From: Nothopassalora personata
Lineage: Eukaryota > Ascomycota > Dothideomycetes > Mycosphaerellales > Mycosphaerellaceae
Direction of reading: 5' to 3'
NCBI GenBank assembly: GCA_033816765.1
Contig: CM066292.1
Location: 62,001-126,000 of the forward strand
DNA length: 64,000 bases
A program made the translations under genes and the position numbers. This document shows positions 40,591 through 51,572 of the stretch, one piece after another. The notes under the pieces were generated by a model. The model worked only from the letters and a program-made list of their open reading frames with translations. It was not told the origin of the DNA and did not search any database. Each line of letters opens with the position of its first letter. Position 1 is the stretch's first letter.

Positions 40591-40935
40591 CTACTTAAGA
40601 GACGCTAGCTCCTCGCGCGCCTCTTTCTCCTCGAGCTCCTCTAACTCCTTAGCGACGGCGTCGTTAGTACGACGCTTAGCTAAGCGTAGCTGTTTCCGAA
40701 GACGGATCTTACACATCTTTAGCCTTATCTCCTCCTCTTCGATCCTCTTAAGCTCTAGCTTAAGCTTATTGCGCAAATCGCGAAGATATTTCTACCCCGG
40801 ACAGAAAGATATACGTCGCAATCCTTATAGCCTTTTTAAATATAGGCTAAACACTTCCTAGACCGAGAACCTACGATATACTTTACTACCGCGCCCGAGG
40901 ATCGAGACTTCTAACAATTGGTATATAGAGCTATT
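40591..40935 (-). pseudogene. Antisense cysteine/coiled-coil ORF at the 3' end of R2
   Basis: On the strand opposite to R2 pol. An intact stretch (40591-40776) is almost pure Lys/Glu/Arg/Leu heptads (coiled coil). Reading upstream through TAGs adds KCLAYI and DCDVYL, remnants of a Cys motif whose partners became Tyr. Position, orientation and architecture match the R1 ORF at 9099-9656, although sequence identity looks low. It was therefore present in the common ancestor of R1 and R2 or acquired twice. Function is unknown. Confidence 0.5.
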
Positions 40936-41073
40936 TTAATACTAGAGATTTTAGTATCTAGAGTAAGTCGTTAACGGCGCTTATAGGAGGCAGAAGACAT
41001 AGTTAACTATTACTATAAGAAATAATAACGGCTTATAAAGCTTCGGGACAAAGCTAGGCTAAAAAGGAGATAG
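40936..41073 (+). other. R2 3' noncoding and polypurine tract
   Basis: No gene. AAAAAGGAGATAG directly before the LTR at 41074 is the R2 polypurine tract. Confidence 0.5.
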
Positions 41074-41479
41074 TATTACGGAATAATTCCTATAGACCCT
41101 AGAATTATAATAACAAAACGAGTACGTAACTTATCCTACCTAAGCGCTTAGACTTAGGGCAATTAGACTGCTTATACTTAGACTAATTAGACTACTTATG
41201 CTTAGAATAATTAGACTAATTACCGAGATCTACGAATCTCCTTTATATTTAGGAACGCTATAAATCCCTTACAGTTTTAATGCGTTTAACTTACTGTTTA
41301 ATATTACTGTTTAGAATATACTAAAACCTAACCTCTACTATATTGTTTCTTAAGTCTTTATAAGACTAAGACGACTACTGCTTTATTACTCTCCCTTGAC
41401 TTCTTATCGGCCCGAGAACAAACCTAATTAAGCTTATCTTCTTAACTTATAATATCATTAGGTTATACTAAACCTAACA
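41074..41479 (+). repeat. R2 3' LTR
   Basis: 406 bp copy of 27174-27579, differing by scattered transitions. Confidence 0.75.
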
Positions 41480-41966
41480 TTAGTTAAATTATTTACTTAA
41501 TTTAGGCTATATATTAGGTATTTAATAAGCTAGTAGTATATTATATCTATCTATCTATCTATCTAAGACTAAAGAGAAATGTAAATAAAAAGGCTATAGA
41601 TAACTAATTAAAGCTATCTATGTTTTAGTAGTTAGTACCTAAGGTTTAATAGACTAAAGCCTAATTATACTTAGATTATAATATTACCGCTACTTTCAAG
41701 ATACTATATAGTTAGAGTAGGAGAGATTATAGGAAATTTTACGTACCTCTAGGAACGACTAGGAGGCTATTATCCTATAATAACTACATTACCTAAGCTT
41801 TATGTTTATACCTATATCTTGCCATTTAGTAAGTCTCGTATTAATGTATTGTATCATTATATAGTATCGTCCGTTCGAAACATATTATATTATAGCTTAC
41901 TTAGGAAGAGTAATTCGAGCTACTTCGAGACGTTTCCGAAGCCCTAAGATCGAGAGTTTTGGCCAT
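41480..41966 (+). other. AT-rich tract with (ATCT)n microsatellite
   Basis: No gene seen. ATCT repeats at about 41544-41565. TpA-rich sequence suggests RIP-mutated DNA up to about 41940, after which composition becomes normal. Confidence 0.5.
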
Positions 41967-43440
41967 TTGAACACCGGTCGCCATGTGAAGTGCGGTACTA
42001 TCAAGTATTCGATGCACGCCCAGTCTACTAGGAAAGTAGTCTACTGCGGCTGTAGCGCTGTTGCTCCGAGCCAATTGTGTCGCGTTCTACCAATGGCTTA
42101 TAATGGCCCAGAGGCAGTACCTAAGCTAGCGTCTTACCTTAACGAACCCATTACGCGCAAGAGTTCTAAATCTGGAACGCTGCCGAATGTAGTAGTCTTG
42201 CTGCCGAGGCACTATGACCAAGGTTCCTTCCTATGTATATTCCTCCTTTCGCACCATCCACCCGACTGCATGTCGTCAAGCTTTCTATTCGTTCTACAGA
42301 GTCCATCGACCTGCCTGTCGCATCCACCACACACACGACCCGTGCCCATCCTCGTCATCCGCCGCCCTGGTTATCGTTATTGTCATCGACGTTTCCGGCG
42401 CCTCGGCTTTCGAAACATTCTGTATCTCGCCTTAGCCGCTGCTGCTGCTACTGCTGCTACGCGCATAGGGCGAGAAGAAGCATGTCTATGGCGGCGAGGG
42501 TTAGTGGGCATCCCGCTTGCGTGCTACCACCGAGCAGGAGGATGCCGAGCATGAACAACAAGACTGATGCCATGTCCATGACTACGAACGGAATCTGCGG
42601 CCTGATGTGCTGTCATGGGCTGAGCTGTGCGGTGTGATTTGGTGGGTGCTACTGTGGTGGGCGTTACTGCGGAACTGGCTGTCCATGGCTGTGTGGGTGA
42701 GCTGCGCTGCGTGGGAGTAATAGTGCGATGCTTCGGTGACAGTCACACTCGGCGGATGGTCCTTACAGCTTGACGGTTTTAAGGTAGGGTTCGTGACAGA
42801 CGCGGCCGCCGTGTCTCGCGTTAGTATCGCTCCTACTGAACGCAGATGCAGCTGTGCGATTCGTCCACAATGCCAAGGTAGGAGTTGGCGTAGGGTCGAG
42901 ACGGAAGAGATGGGCGCGATATTCGGGCAGTGGGTGCGTGCAGTATGAGCAGCGCCGGTGGTTGCGGTGGCGGAGCATGACATGTTGCAGCTGAATACCA
43001 ACACAGACCAGTCGATCCACGCTCCAAACTTGCACTCGCTGCACGCACTGCACGCACTGCAAGACGAGACATGACTCGCCTAAGCTCGACCGTCACGTCC
43101 CCTCCCAGCCCGTCTACCACCGAGCTGTCGACCAACGACCCCGACAAGGCGGCTATACAGGCAGCTGGCTGTTCTGCTGCGCTCGAAACGATACATCATC
43201 ATGATCCTGCCGCCACCAATCATCTGCCGATAGAGATGCGGTTCGCCAACTCGCCCATAATGCGCCTCGTGAGCTCTGGTGAAGGTGAGAGCGAGGATGA
43301 GGCAACAGACAGACGTGGGCCGATGTTGTAGGAAGATATGCAGGAATTGGACAATGCAGACTATGAAGATGTTATAGTGGAGGATACAGATGGAGATAAA
43401 GCTGACATGATGGAGAATGTGAAAGAACATTAAGAGATAA
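41967..43440 (+). other. Gene-like but unassigned tract
   Basis: Normal composition, with CAG and CTG present from about 42200. Frames of 195 aa (41967-42554), 134 aa (42233-42637) and 86 aa (43071-43331) overlap in different frames, and none resembles a known protein. The last is followed by an acidic Asp/Glu-rich continuation to about 43430. A (GCT)n run lies at 42438-42460. This may be a decayed host gene; splice structure cannot be set from sequence alone. Confidence 0.25.
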
Positions 43441-46400
43441 AGGAGAATGGATTAAGAGGCGAAGAAGAAGGCATGCTCAGGGAAAGGGTGCATATACGGA
43501 AGCGAAAGACGACGTCGTTGTTGCAGAGGCGTTCGACGGGGCGAGAGTAGGGAAATAGAGCGAAAGCACCGCCATAGAGGGAGCGTAGGAGCAGCAATAT
43601 AACAACACGCCTCTCGGCGAGCTCTATACAACGAGTCGCGCGAACGTCGTGTTAGTCTCTCCTCGGTATAGGACAGTCTATATGCTAGCTTTATGCATTA
43701 ACATCTATAAATCTTATACTGCTTTCGTGCTCACCACGACTTATAGCAGCATTGGCGCGACTAACACGACCATCGGCAGCATGGCTGCCATAAAGGACAG
43801 CACAGAAGACATTTGTAATAACTCGCTAGGTAAGGACGGCTGTAGCGGTGTTGTCGTACTATCCAATACTCGCAAGAGCAGTTTTACCTAGATAAACGAG
43901 GACGAGGACCGCAACTCTTTAGCAAGCAGTATCGACCGGACCAGCGCCACTTTAGTGGACAAGGATGGTATAATAACCGCTAGCCTAACAGAGACGATAC
44001 CTAACGAGAGCAGTCCCACTTTAGCCGACAAGCCTATTAATTTCTACAATACCACCTTCCCGAGCTGGAGCGTTTAGAGCAGCGACGTCGATTTGCACGA
44101 AGACGATCGCCGAAGTCGTTAACGGGCATATTGATACAGATTATAACGTAGACAGAGACTTTTCGAACGACAACCTCATCGATCGGAGCATGCGCGGTAA
44201 CACAGGACGTCGCTAAGGCCTAGTATACGTCTGTCCCCTATGCTTCCTTAGCTGAATTACTACTAGCTTAAGTGCATTATGAGTTCTACGATCTTCATAA
44301 TCTTTACTACTACCCCTTTACTTCCGTACTAGTATAGCTTCCACTAAGCTCTCTATAATAGGCTTCTTCGCAGTCAAGGGCAGCGCGACTACCTAATGTA
44401 TCGAGCATCTCTCGCGCATCACGTACTTGGATTCTACAACGAATTAATGAAACTATATACTTCCTTCGGACCTACTTCTTTTACCCTCCTCTATCTAACC
44501 TTCCTAACTAGCCTAGAAGTAGACTTACACCGACGTCGTCGCGATCTATTCGTGCCCTCCTCCTCCCTATCTATACTTAGCTCTCCGTACCTTAAGTCGA
44601 GCCTCTCGCTTTCTAAAGGCTAGGCATTCGCTAAGCGGCCGTCGTATAGGTTAACGATAATAGTAGCGATAGGGGTAGCGACATTACTATTATCGACTTC
44701 CTACCCCTGCCGCTACTACTGCCGCTTCTCCTCCTCGTCTAGCTATATCTCTATCGTCTCGTTCACCTCGATTGCTATTAGACGATATACACCGCTTCCC
44801 TAGACTAGACTACCTCCTCCTCCTCCTCCTCCTTATTGTAGTTCTTAGTTCTAGGCAATTCTTAAGTACTGCCTATACTATAGGAGTGGTAAGCGATGTT
44901 CGTTCGTTTATAGAAGCTTAATTGGGGTTTTTAGATTGAGGGGTAGATAGGGTAGATAGGGTGTAGGTAGAAATGTAGGAGCTAAATAAAGAGGGGGAGT
45001 AGTAATCGATATTTGTTCATTTACCTTAATTAAGGCTTTAAGGTTAAAGGGTGCATATATAAAGGTAGAAGCTAAACGAATAAAGACAGGGGCAGTGCAG
45101 GTCTTTTAGGGGGTACTTTGCCTTACTTTACCTTACGTCTTAACTTAGTTACTTACTCGCTCGGCCTAGGAGATCGTAGACTTAATGTTGTTGATTTTGT
45201 GATTGTTATTATAGGGTGTAAAAGACGAGATATAAAAGACGAGATATAAAAGACGAGATATAAAAGACGAGATGTTAAAGCCGTAATGTCAAACCCGTAA
45301 TGTCTATTTAACTAGTTAGTTAGTAGGGTTATAATTAAACCTAGGGAGTAGTACGCTATTCTTGAACCTCCGGGAAAGTTCTTATATATAATCCAATAAC
45401 GTGCGCCTATGTATGCACGATGTCCGTTTTTCGCAAACCTATAAGTTAGCCTAGTTACTTCGCGCCGAGCTGTATGCATATACATTTCCCCCCGTCGTTT
45501 CTATCCTTAAATGTAATTAGAAGGAAAAAGAGCTTTATTTGTCTTAGCAAGCACGAGGAGGCGACAGGGCGTATAGATTGTGCTGTAGCGGCACATAGTA
45601 GTAGTAGGTAATGTAGATATAGATGTAGTGGAGCTATGGTTTTCTAGGAAGTAGAATTTGCCGCTAGTGCGGAGTTAGTTAGGGGAGCTAGTAGGGGGGA
45701 GTTTAGAGAGGAGAGGGGAGAGAATAAGATTAAGAGTCAGTAGGAGTCAACGCATATTGGAGAGCTTACTTAGTTAGTCGGTTGCTTAGTTCCTAGGTTT
45801 GCGACAATTCCGTATAGAAGGTGTTTAGCGTGTCTTGTTATAGAGTCGTGAGGTAGAGATCGTAGCGTAGGCGATAGTGCTTCGGTGTTAACGGCGTTAG
45901 GGAGTTGTGCGTTAGGATAGGACTAGGCGCCGCGATGGTCTAAGGAGAGGCTTGTGCTAGAGAGGAAGACATAATCGTCTTACTATACTGCTGGAGAGGA
46001 GGACATAGTAGTCTCGACTGCACCGCTAGAGAGGAGAGGAGAGGAGATGTCCGTAGCGGGCACGATTTGATCCAAGGGGGTGTGTACTGTATAAAGAGAA
46101 CACTGGGACCGTTATCAGCCATGCTATTAGGCCTTTTATCCTTCAATGCTTAAGGCGTGCTTTCCAGCCAGTGCTAAGCGGTCCACCATCATTATAGCTT
46201 ATTGTCATGTTCGTCCAGCCCTAATTATACACACCTTGCTGCACTGTGTCTAGTCCATCATTATGCAGTCGATCAGCCACATGTCGCTACCGCCTAACAT
46301 CTACCTAGTAGCGTAGAAACGTAAGAGAGCTTGATATGTTCAGACCGAGATAGCATCACTCAACGAGGGCCTAGGAGCGCTCGAATCACAACTTTCACAG

Positions 46401-46479
46401 ACAGGGAGGGCAAGCGGCAGCACCGTATATGTCCCGGACATTGTCCTCGTTGTGATCCTGGTTCTAGGAAAGCTCCTAC
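43441..46479 (+). other. Partly RIP-mutated gene-poor tract
   Basis: Short frames (43649-43891, 44396-44623, 45940-46146 minus) have no recognisable content. TpA-rich stretches alternate with normal ones. No RNA gene or transposon end was recognised. Confidence 0.3.
45218..45276 (+). repeat. 14-bp tandem repeat
   Basis: Four copies of AAAAGACGAGATAT (the last altered), followed by two related AAA-CCGTAATGTC units to about 45304. Noncoding. Confidence 0.75.
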
Positions 46480-46850
46480 GCATAACATGCATTGAGCCTA
46501 TCTGATTATGCTACGTTGTTGAACTTAGACTTGTTCTTCTTAGTGCAATGTCCTGCTTTAACAACATGCCCGGCTCCTTTATCTTCACTGTACGTGGCTC
46601 TGCCTTGTCCTCCTCTTCCTCTTGCTCTTCCCTCCCTCTTCCGCCACCGAGAGTAGCAAGGCAATAATCATTCCATGCACCTACTCAAAACGTGCATTAA
46701 GCCCATCTGAGTATACAACCTTGTTAGACTTAGACCTGTTCTTCTCAGTACGATGTCCTGCTTCAACAGTATACCCGGCTCCTTCGTCTTCACCGTACGC
46801 GGCTTCAACTCGTCCTTCTGTTCCTCTTCCTCTTCCTCTTCTTCCTCTCT
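46480..46850 (+). repeat. Imperfect direct duplication, about 155 bp, 205 bp apart
   Basis: 46480-46636 and 46685-46845 align with frequent single-base differences. Both encode MSCFN-(N/S)-(M/I)-PGSF-(I/V)-FTVRG (ATG at 46548 and 46753) with most changes at third positions, then Ser runs. Possibly two copies of a small gene or of one exon; the second runs into the CCTCTT repeat. Confidence 0.55.
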
Positions 46851-46995
46851 TCCTCTTCCTCTTCCTCTTCCTCTTCCTCTTCCTCTTCCTCTTCCTCTTC
46901 CTCTTCCTCTTCCTCTTCCTCTTCCTCTTCCTCTTCCTCTTCCTCTTCCTCTTCCTCTTCCTCTTCCTCTTCCCCTTCCCCTTCCCCTTCGCCTC
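46818..46995 (+). repeat. (CCTCTT)n hexanucleotide microsatellite
   Basis: About 28 units of CCTCTT grading into CCCCTT at the right end. It keeps all frames open on both strands (Leu/Phe/Pro and Ser runs, poly-Glu on minus), so the ORFs here are artefacts. Confidence 0.95.
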
Positions 46996-48377
46996 CTCCT
47001 TCCCTCACCAACAGCATTAACGCAACACCTGTTCCTCCCCTAAGTCCCAACCAATCGGCAAAGCCACAATCACAGCCACAATCCCCTCCATCGCAGCAAA
47101 GACCACGTCGCCAGAAACCTCCAAATAGACCACCTAACTAGGCACCCCAGCACTACACGGGCGTCTTTCTCGCGCACGCGCGGCATCCGTTGGGTAGTTG
47201 CATCACCACATTCTGGAGGATCTGGCGCTGCGGATCGAATTTCTTGATAGGGTGATTGCACGCCAGGCGGTTGAATTGGCGGTGGGTTGGCTAGTCATGA
47301 TGGGTTTGGCGGAGTGGGAGCGGAGCGTGGAGGGTTCGAGGATGTGACTAGTGAGGGCGAGGAGGAGGAGTTAAGGTGGAGGAGGAAGATGTTGATGATG
47401 TGTGTAATGTGCCGTACTCGTACTCGTAGTACCGAGGTACGGTAACGCTCGGCTCGGATAAGCGCCTCGGGCCGGGGTCCGTAGGGATGGGTTAATATCA
47501 ACTTCGCAAGAGGACGTAATGTTGAAGCTGTGAAGCGAAGCGTTCAAGAAGGCAAGAAATGATCGCGCTGCGACAGTCACTACTATGCGCCAACTGCAAC
47601 TTCTTTACATCATTACAACGAGCCGCATGATGAACTTTGACTCTTAGACATCATCACACTGCGACAGTCACAAGTTAGCCACAATGGCCGTGTCAAGGTA
47701 AGACCCAGTCTACGGCGAGGTCCTGTCTGGAGCGGGCACGCGGGTATGAGGTTACCTGTACACGGACACCGATAACGACGCATCACAGACAGGAGCTCAA
47801 AGACAGTAGGCATAGCTGACCGACCTGCTACGTCTAAACCTCACCCAAGTCGATCGAACAGTGTGGTAGGGCTAAGTTTGCAACCACGCCCAAATCTCGA
47901 TACATCACTTACGATTACCAAACAGCGCCGACCCGCCCTATGTCAGATCTACGACTCTATCCTCCTCGATGTTCTCTTAAGCAGCGTCAAGTTCAACGTC
48001 TCGACCGAGTGTACGTCGACCTGGAGAACTTCAACATCCTTAGCAACACTCTTCGCAAGCTCACCTACCACCTTGCCCGACCGACCGATCCCAGTTAAGC
48101 AGCTCGGGAAATGGCAGGATATGGCAGAGGAAGGGGACAAGGAGGAGTCGAGTCACTGCCCCCAACAGGCAGTCGCATATGGACCGGCGGAGGTGTTACA
48201 AGAAGGCCGGTAGGAGGCGCTGCCGCAGCTGCTGCTCCCAGAGCTTACAGCAGTCAAGCCGGCGGTCGTCCAGTCACTGCCGCGCTTCAATAGAACAATG
48301 CTGTGTCGGTGGAGATTGTACAGGGTCTGGAGGGACAATGTGATTTCTACTTTAGCAAAGTACGAGACATGAAGCTG
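46996..48377 (+). other. Gene-poor tract, normal composition
   Basis: No gene assigned. A segment at about 47990-48090 reads in one plus frame as a plausible protein fragment (VYVDLENFNILSNTLRKLTYHL) ending shortly after, and may be the relic of a host exon. Nearby, 48111-48293 codes a Gly/Arg/Ala-rich stretch without recognisable homology. Confidence 0.25.
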
Positions 48378-48975
48378 TTCAATATTCAGCAGGCGACGAA
48401 GACATTGGGCTGCTCGTTCAGCATGCGATGGGGAATGGAGACGCTCATTCAGCAGGCGACAGAGACATCGAGCTGCTCATTCAGCAGGTGATGGAGACGT
48501 GGAGCTGCTCGTTTAACATGCGATGGAGGCATTGAGCTGCTCACTCAGCAGTTGATGGAGACGTGGAGCCGCTCGTTCAGCATGCAGTGAAGACATGGAG
48601 CTGCGCATTTAGCAGGCGGTGGAGGTATGGAGCGGCTCGTTCAGCAGGCGGTGGAGACATCGAGCGGCTCGTCAGCAAGCGATGGAGACATTGAGCATCC
48701 GTTCAGCAGGCGACGAAGACATCGAGCTGCTCATTCAGCAGGCGATGGAGACAATAAGCTGCTCGTTCAGCAGGCGATGGAGACATGAGCTTTCGGCAGG
48801 CGATGGAGACATGAACGGCTCGTTCAGCAGGCGATGGAGACATAAGCTTTCAGCAGGCGATAGAGACATGAGCGGCTCGTTCAGCAGGCGATGTGGAGGC
48901 ATGGCATTGAGCTGCTCATTCAGCAGGCGATGGAGGCATGGCATTGAGCTGCTCGTTTAGCAGGCGATGGAGACC
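48378..48975 (+). repeat. Minisatellite of about 32-bp units
   Basis: Around 18 degenerate copies of a unit like TCAGCAGGCGATGGAGACAT plus GAGCTGCTCGT, with some units shortened. Because the period is not a multiple of three and the unit lacks stops, all plus frames stay open for long stretches. Direct, not interrupted by unique spacers. Confidence 0.85.
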
Positions 48976-51216
48976 GACACAGAAGAGGAAGGCAGTTGAC
49001 CACAGCTATTACGATGTATACACCACCCATTTTACTCCTCCACTCATAGCCTGGCAGTGGAAGTGTCAGCATTCTCCATCATTATCATCGGGGTGTACAC
49101 TTCTTCCTCCAGACTTCCACTCGAACTTCCACAGGCCGGCGTCGACAATCATGAAGAACTTTGCCTTGCCGAGCTTCTTTGAATGTTGTTAAGCTCCGCC
49201 AGTGCGATCTCGGGGATTGAGCGCTATATACAAGATGGCCCATCCAGCGCGGCAGCTAACTGCACACTTGACGCAAGACTTGGCAAACCACGTTAGGGTC
49301 CTAAAGCAACCACGCCGGCAATCCTACGCCCTGCTTACTTATACATCCTCGAAACTCTCACTCCACTTCACTTTTCCACAGGATTGTCCTCCTACGAGAC
49401 CCTCGGAGCCAGGTGTTGCAGAATCAATCTGGGCAGGTATGTGTACCTCTACCCTCCTCTCAGTCGGAGGGTCTGCTCAGAATGATGATGATGATGATGT
49501 TGATGAAAAGCATACAGTCATCACGCAGATCCAACTACGCATGCTAACCTGTCTCACTGAGGATCCTCGGCGAGGGTGTCCTGGGATTTCAAGGGATGTA
49601 TATACGAGTTTTGTAGGCCTTTCCTTCCCTTCTATACGCATGGATTGAGTTTGGAGTACTTGGGGAGTTTGGATCCTTTCTGAAATTGAAGGATAGAGTG
49701 TAGCGTGGCGTGGCGTGGCATGCACGATTCACGATTCACGATTCACGATTCACGAGGGACTGGTGGGGCTGGGTCTTGGGAGTGGTGAGGGAAATGGGAT
49801 TTGTTAAAGCTCCTTCAGCTTTGGTAGGTAGTTATCTGGATTCTGGGCTGTGGGAGGTTGGGGAAAATCTGAGTGGTGTGCTACTGGCCGCGGCGCTTCG
49901 GTTTGCAGAGAGATGTGGACGTGAAACGAATCGGTATAGTTCACCGGAGTTGAATAGAAGTGGCTTAAATGTCTTTTTCATGAGGGAATTGACGGGGGAT
50001 GGTGGAACGAGGTACTTTTGCCAGTAGGTTCGACATAGGGTTTTGGGTGATTGCCTAGTATCTCTCTCTCTCTCTCTCTCTGTTCCTCCCTCCCTCCCTT
50101 CAGGTGTCAGTTATGAGACAGTGAAGAGACACTCTATATCACATTTCACTTCTTAGGACAAGGGGAGTCCTTACATCATAAAGACAAGTTCAAGTTGTCA
50201 ATTGCTTGGAAAGTACATAGTTGCATTCGTTGACTCGCTGCTGGAGCATAGAATCGTAAAACTCAACAATGTCAAGTGGAGCAATATAGTCGTTGGTTAA
50301 ACACATCCAGTATTCATCGTTGTTACCGACAAGTGTGTCTATGAGCCCTCCCTCTCGCCTCTCGCCCTCTCTCTCTCACCCTCTCTCTCACCCTCTTTTT
50401 CTCACTCGAACTCTCCCTCCCTCCCCCTTCCTCCCTCTATCATCTTCTAAAACACTCACCCGCATTGCAGAGGACTCGAACCCCAAAGCCAACCAACTAG
50501 CTCGTGCATCACATTGTCCGATCCTTGACGGCGTACGATATCCTCGAGCTTGAAAGTACAGCAGAGTCGAAAGTGGGGAGGGAAGTGATCGAGTAAAGAA
50601 CGAATGGAAGAGGCACACGTAGTAGCATACACCAACCAGGCTCCCTTTGTACCGCGATTCCTCATGGCGTAAAGAGGCGCAGACACATGCTCAGGCGGGC
50701 TGGTTTTGCTAGACGCCTCAATTCCTAGACAAGCGAGCTCTGTATGAATGAGGGTGGAAGTTCTACGTAGCGGAGTTTGTAGCTAGACGAAATCGCTGTG
50801 AGCTACTAAGCAAGTTCGGTATAGTTCGTAGCTTGAGGTTAGTCGTATCAGTGTACTGCGAGTGGGCCGGCCCTTCTTAGGCGGTATAGGTAGGTGTATA
50901 GCAAGGCAAGTCTTGGCCATGACTGCAGAGGCAGCTCGATTGGTCTATTGCTAACCCTTCGACTTCTCTTTTACATATCTGCTGAAGGAGATTAGCTTTC
51001 TCCCGCAGTACATTTTCAGCGATAGAGAGTTGCTTTGATTACTCTGCAGAGCTTTTAATGGTCGTTGTTCGATCGATCATAAAGTCGATTTGTACTGGAA
51101 CCGTTAGTATGTTAACGAGACGACGCTTTAGACACTGGAATGATGCAACTTTTCTAGGGCACTACGAGTGAGATGCGAATGACTAACCGGCCTGTAGTAC
51201 AGGTTTTAGTATAAGG
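48976..51216 (+). other. Gene-poor tract with several simple repeats
   Basis: No convincing gene. Frames at 49202-49648 and 49710-50027 have no recognisable domain. Repeats: (ATG)n at 49482-49506, a CACGATT heptamer x4 at about 49723-49756, (TC)n at 50059-50081, and CT-rich DNA at 50345-50440. Confidence 0.35.
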
Positions 51217-51221
51217 TCTAG

Positions 51222-51359
51222 ACTTGATGCTGGCTGGCTGTGTCCCAGCAGTTCTTTGGATGCCAAGCCACTAGCGCGCTTTCTTGCACTTTCTTATAGC
51301 TAGCTGTTCTTCGCATTCTCGTAGATCCTTCTCAATACATCAATCTACTCACATTATCT
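51222..51359 (+). repeat. Element C 5' LTR
   Basis: Starts ACTTGATGCTGG and ends ACATTATCT if the TCTAG duplication sets the ends; no TG...CA at those positions. Preceding bases share G with the 3' copy. Confidence 0.75.
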
Positions 51360-51572
51360 GGTTATGACGCCCTCGCGCTTATCAACTGCGCGCATACCTC
51401 CGAAAGACACTTGATAGTGTGTATGTGATCCTGCTGATCGCGTGTATGTCGACAACGCCTGGTTGGTGATTGCGACAAAACGCGACTGCAGCAAATAGCA
51501 AACGACAAAGTCGCGACCCAGTGGGCAACGCGGCAAGTATCGCAGTGACACCTAGTTGGTGCTCTGCAGTGT

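Larger units (their letters stand above)
27174..41479 (+). mobile_element. R2: RIP-mutated Ty3/Gypsy chromovirus, plus strand, host of element B
   Basis: LTRs of 406 bp at 27174-27579 and 41074-41479 start TATTACGG (a mutated TGTTACGG) and end CCTAA(C/T)A. Between them are gag, protease, RT, RNase H, integrase, chromodomain, a tRNA-like sequence and an antisense ORF, with polypurine AAAAAGGAGATAG before the 3' LTR. The left end is only 13 bp from R1. Flanking five-base sequences do not match (CTTCT and TTAGT), so the target duplication is lost or rearranged. TAG codons are everywhere. Confidence 0.8.

Noticed and set aside
41967..42554. 195-aa ORF as a confident gene
   Set aside because: Several overlapping frames are open, none has a domain, and the first 250 bp carry RIP-like TAG/CTA enrichment.
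46805..47050. Poly-Glu ORF on the minus strand and Leu/Pro/Phe ORFs on plus
   Set aside because: They are produced by the CCTCTT microsatellite, which lacks stops in every frame.
48378..48975. CRISPR-like array
   Set aside because: Units are contiguous and degenerate with no unique spacers; it is a minisatellite in a eukaryotic context.
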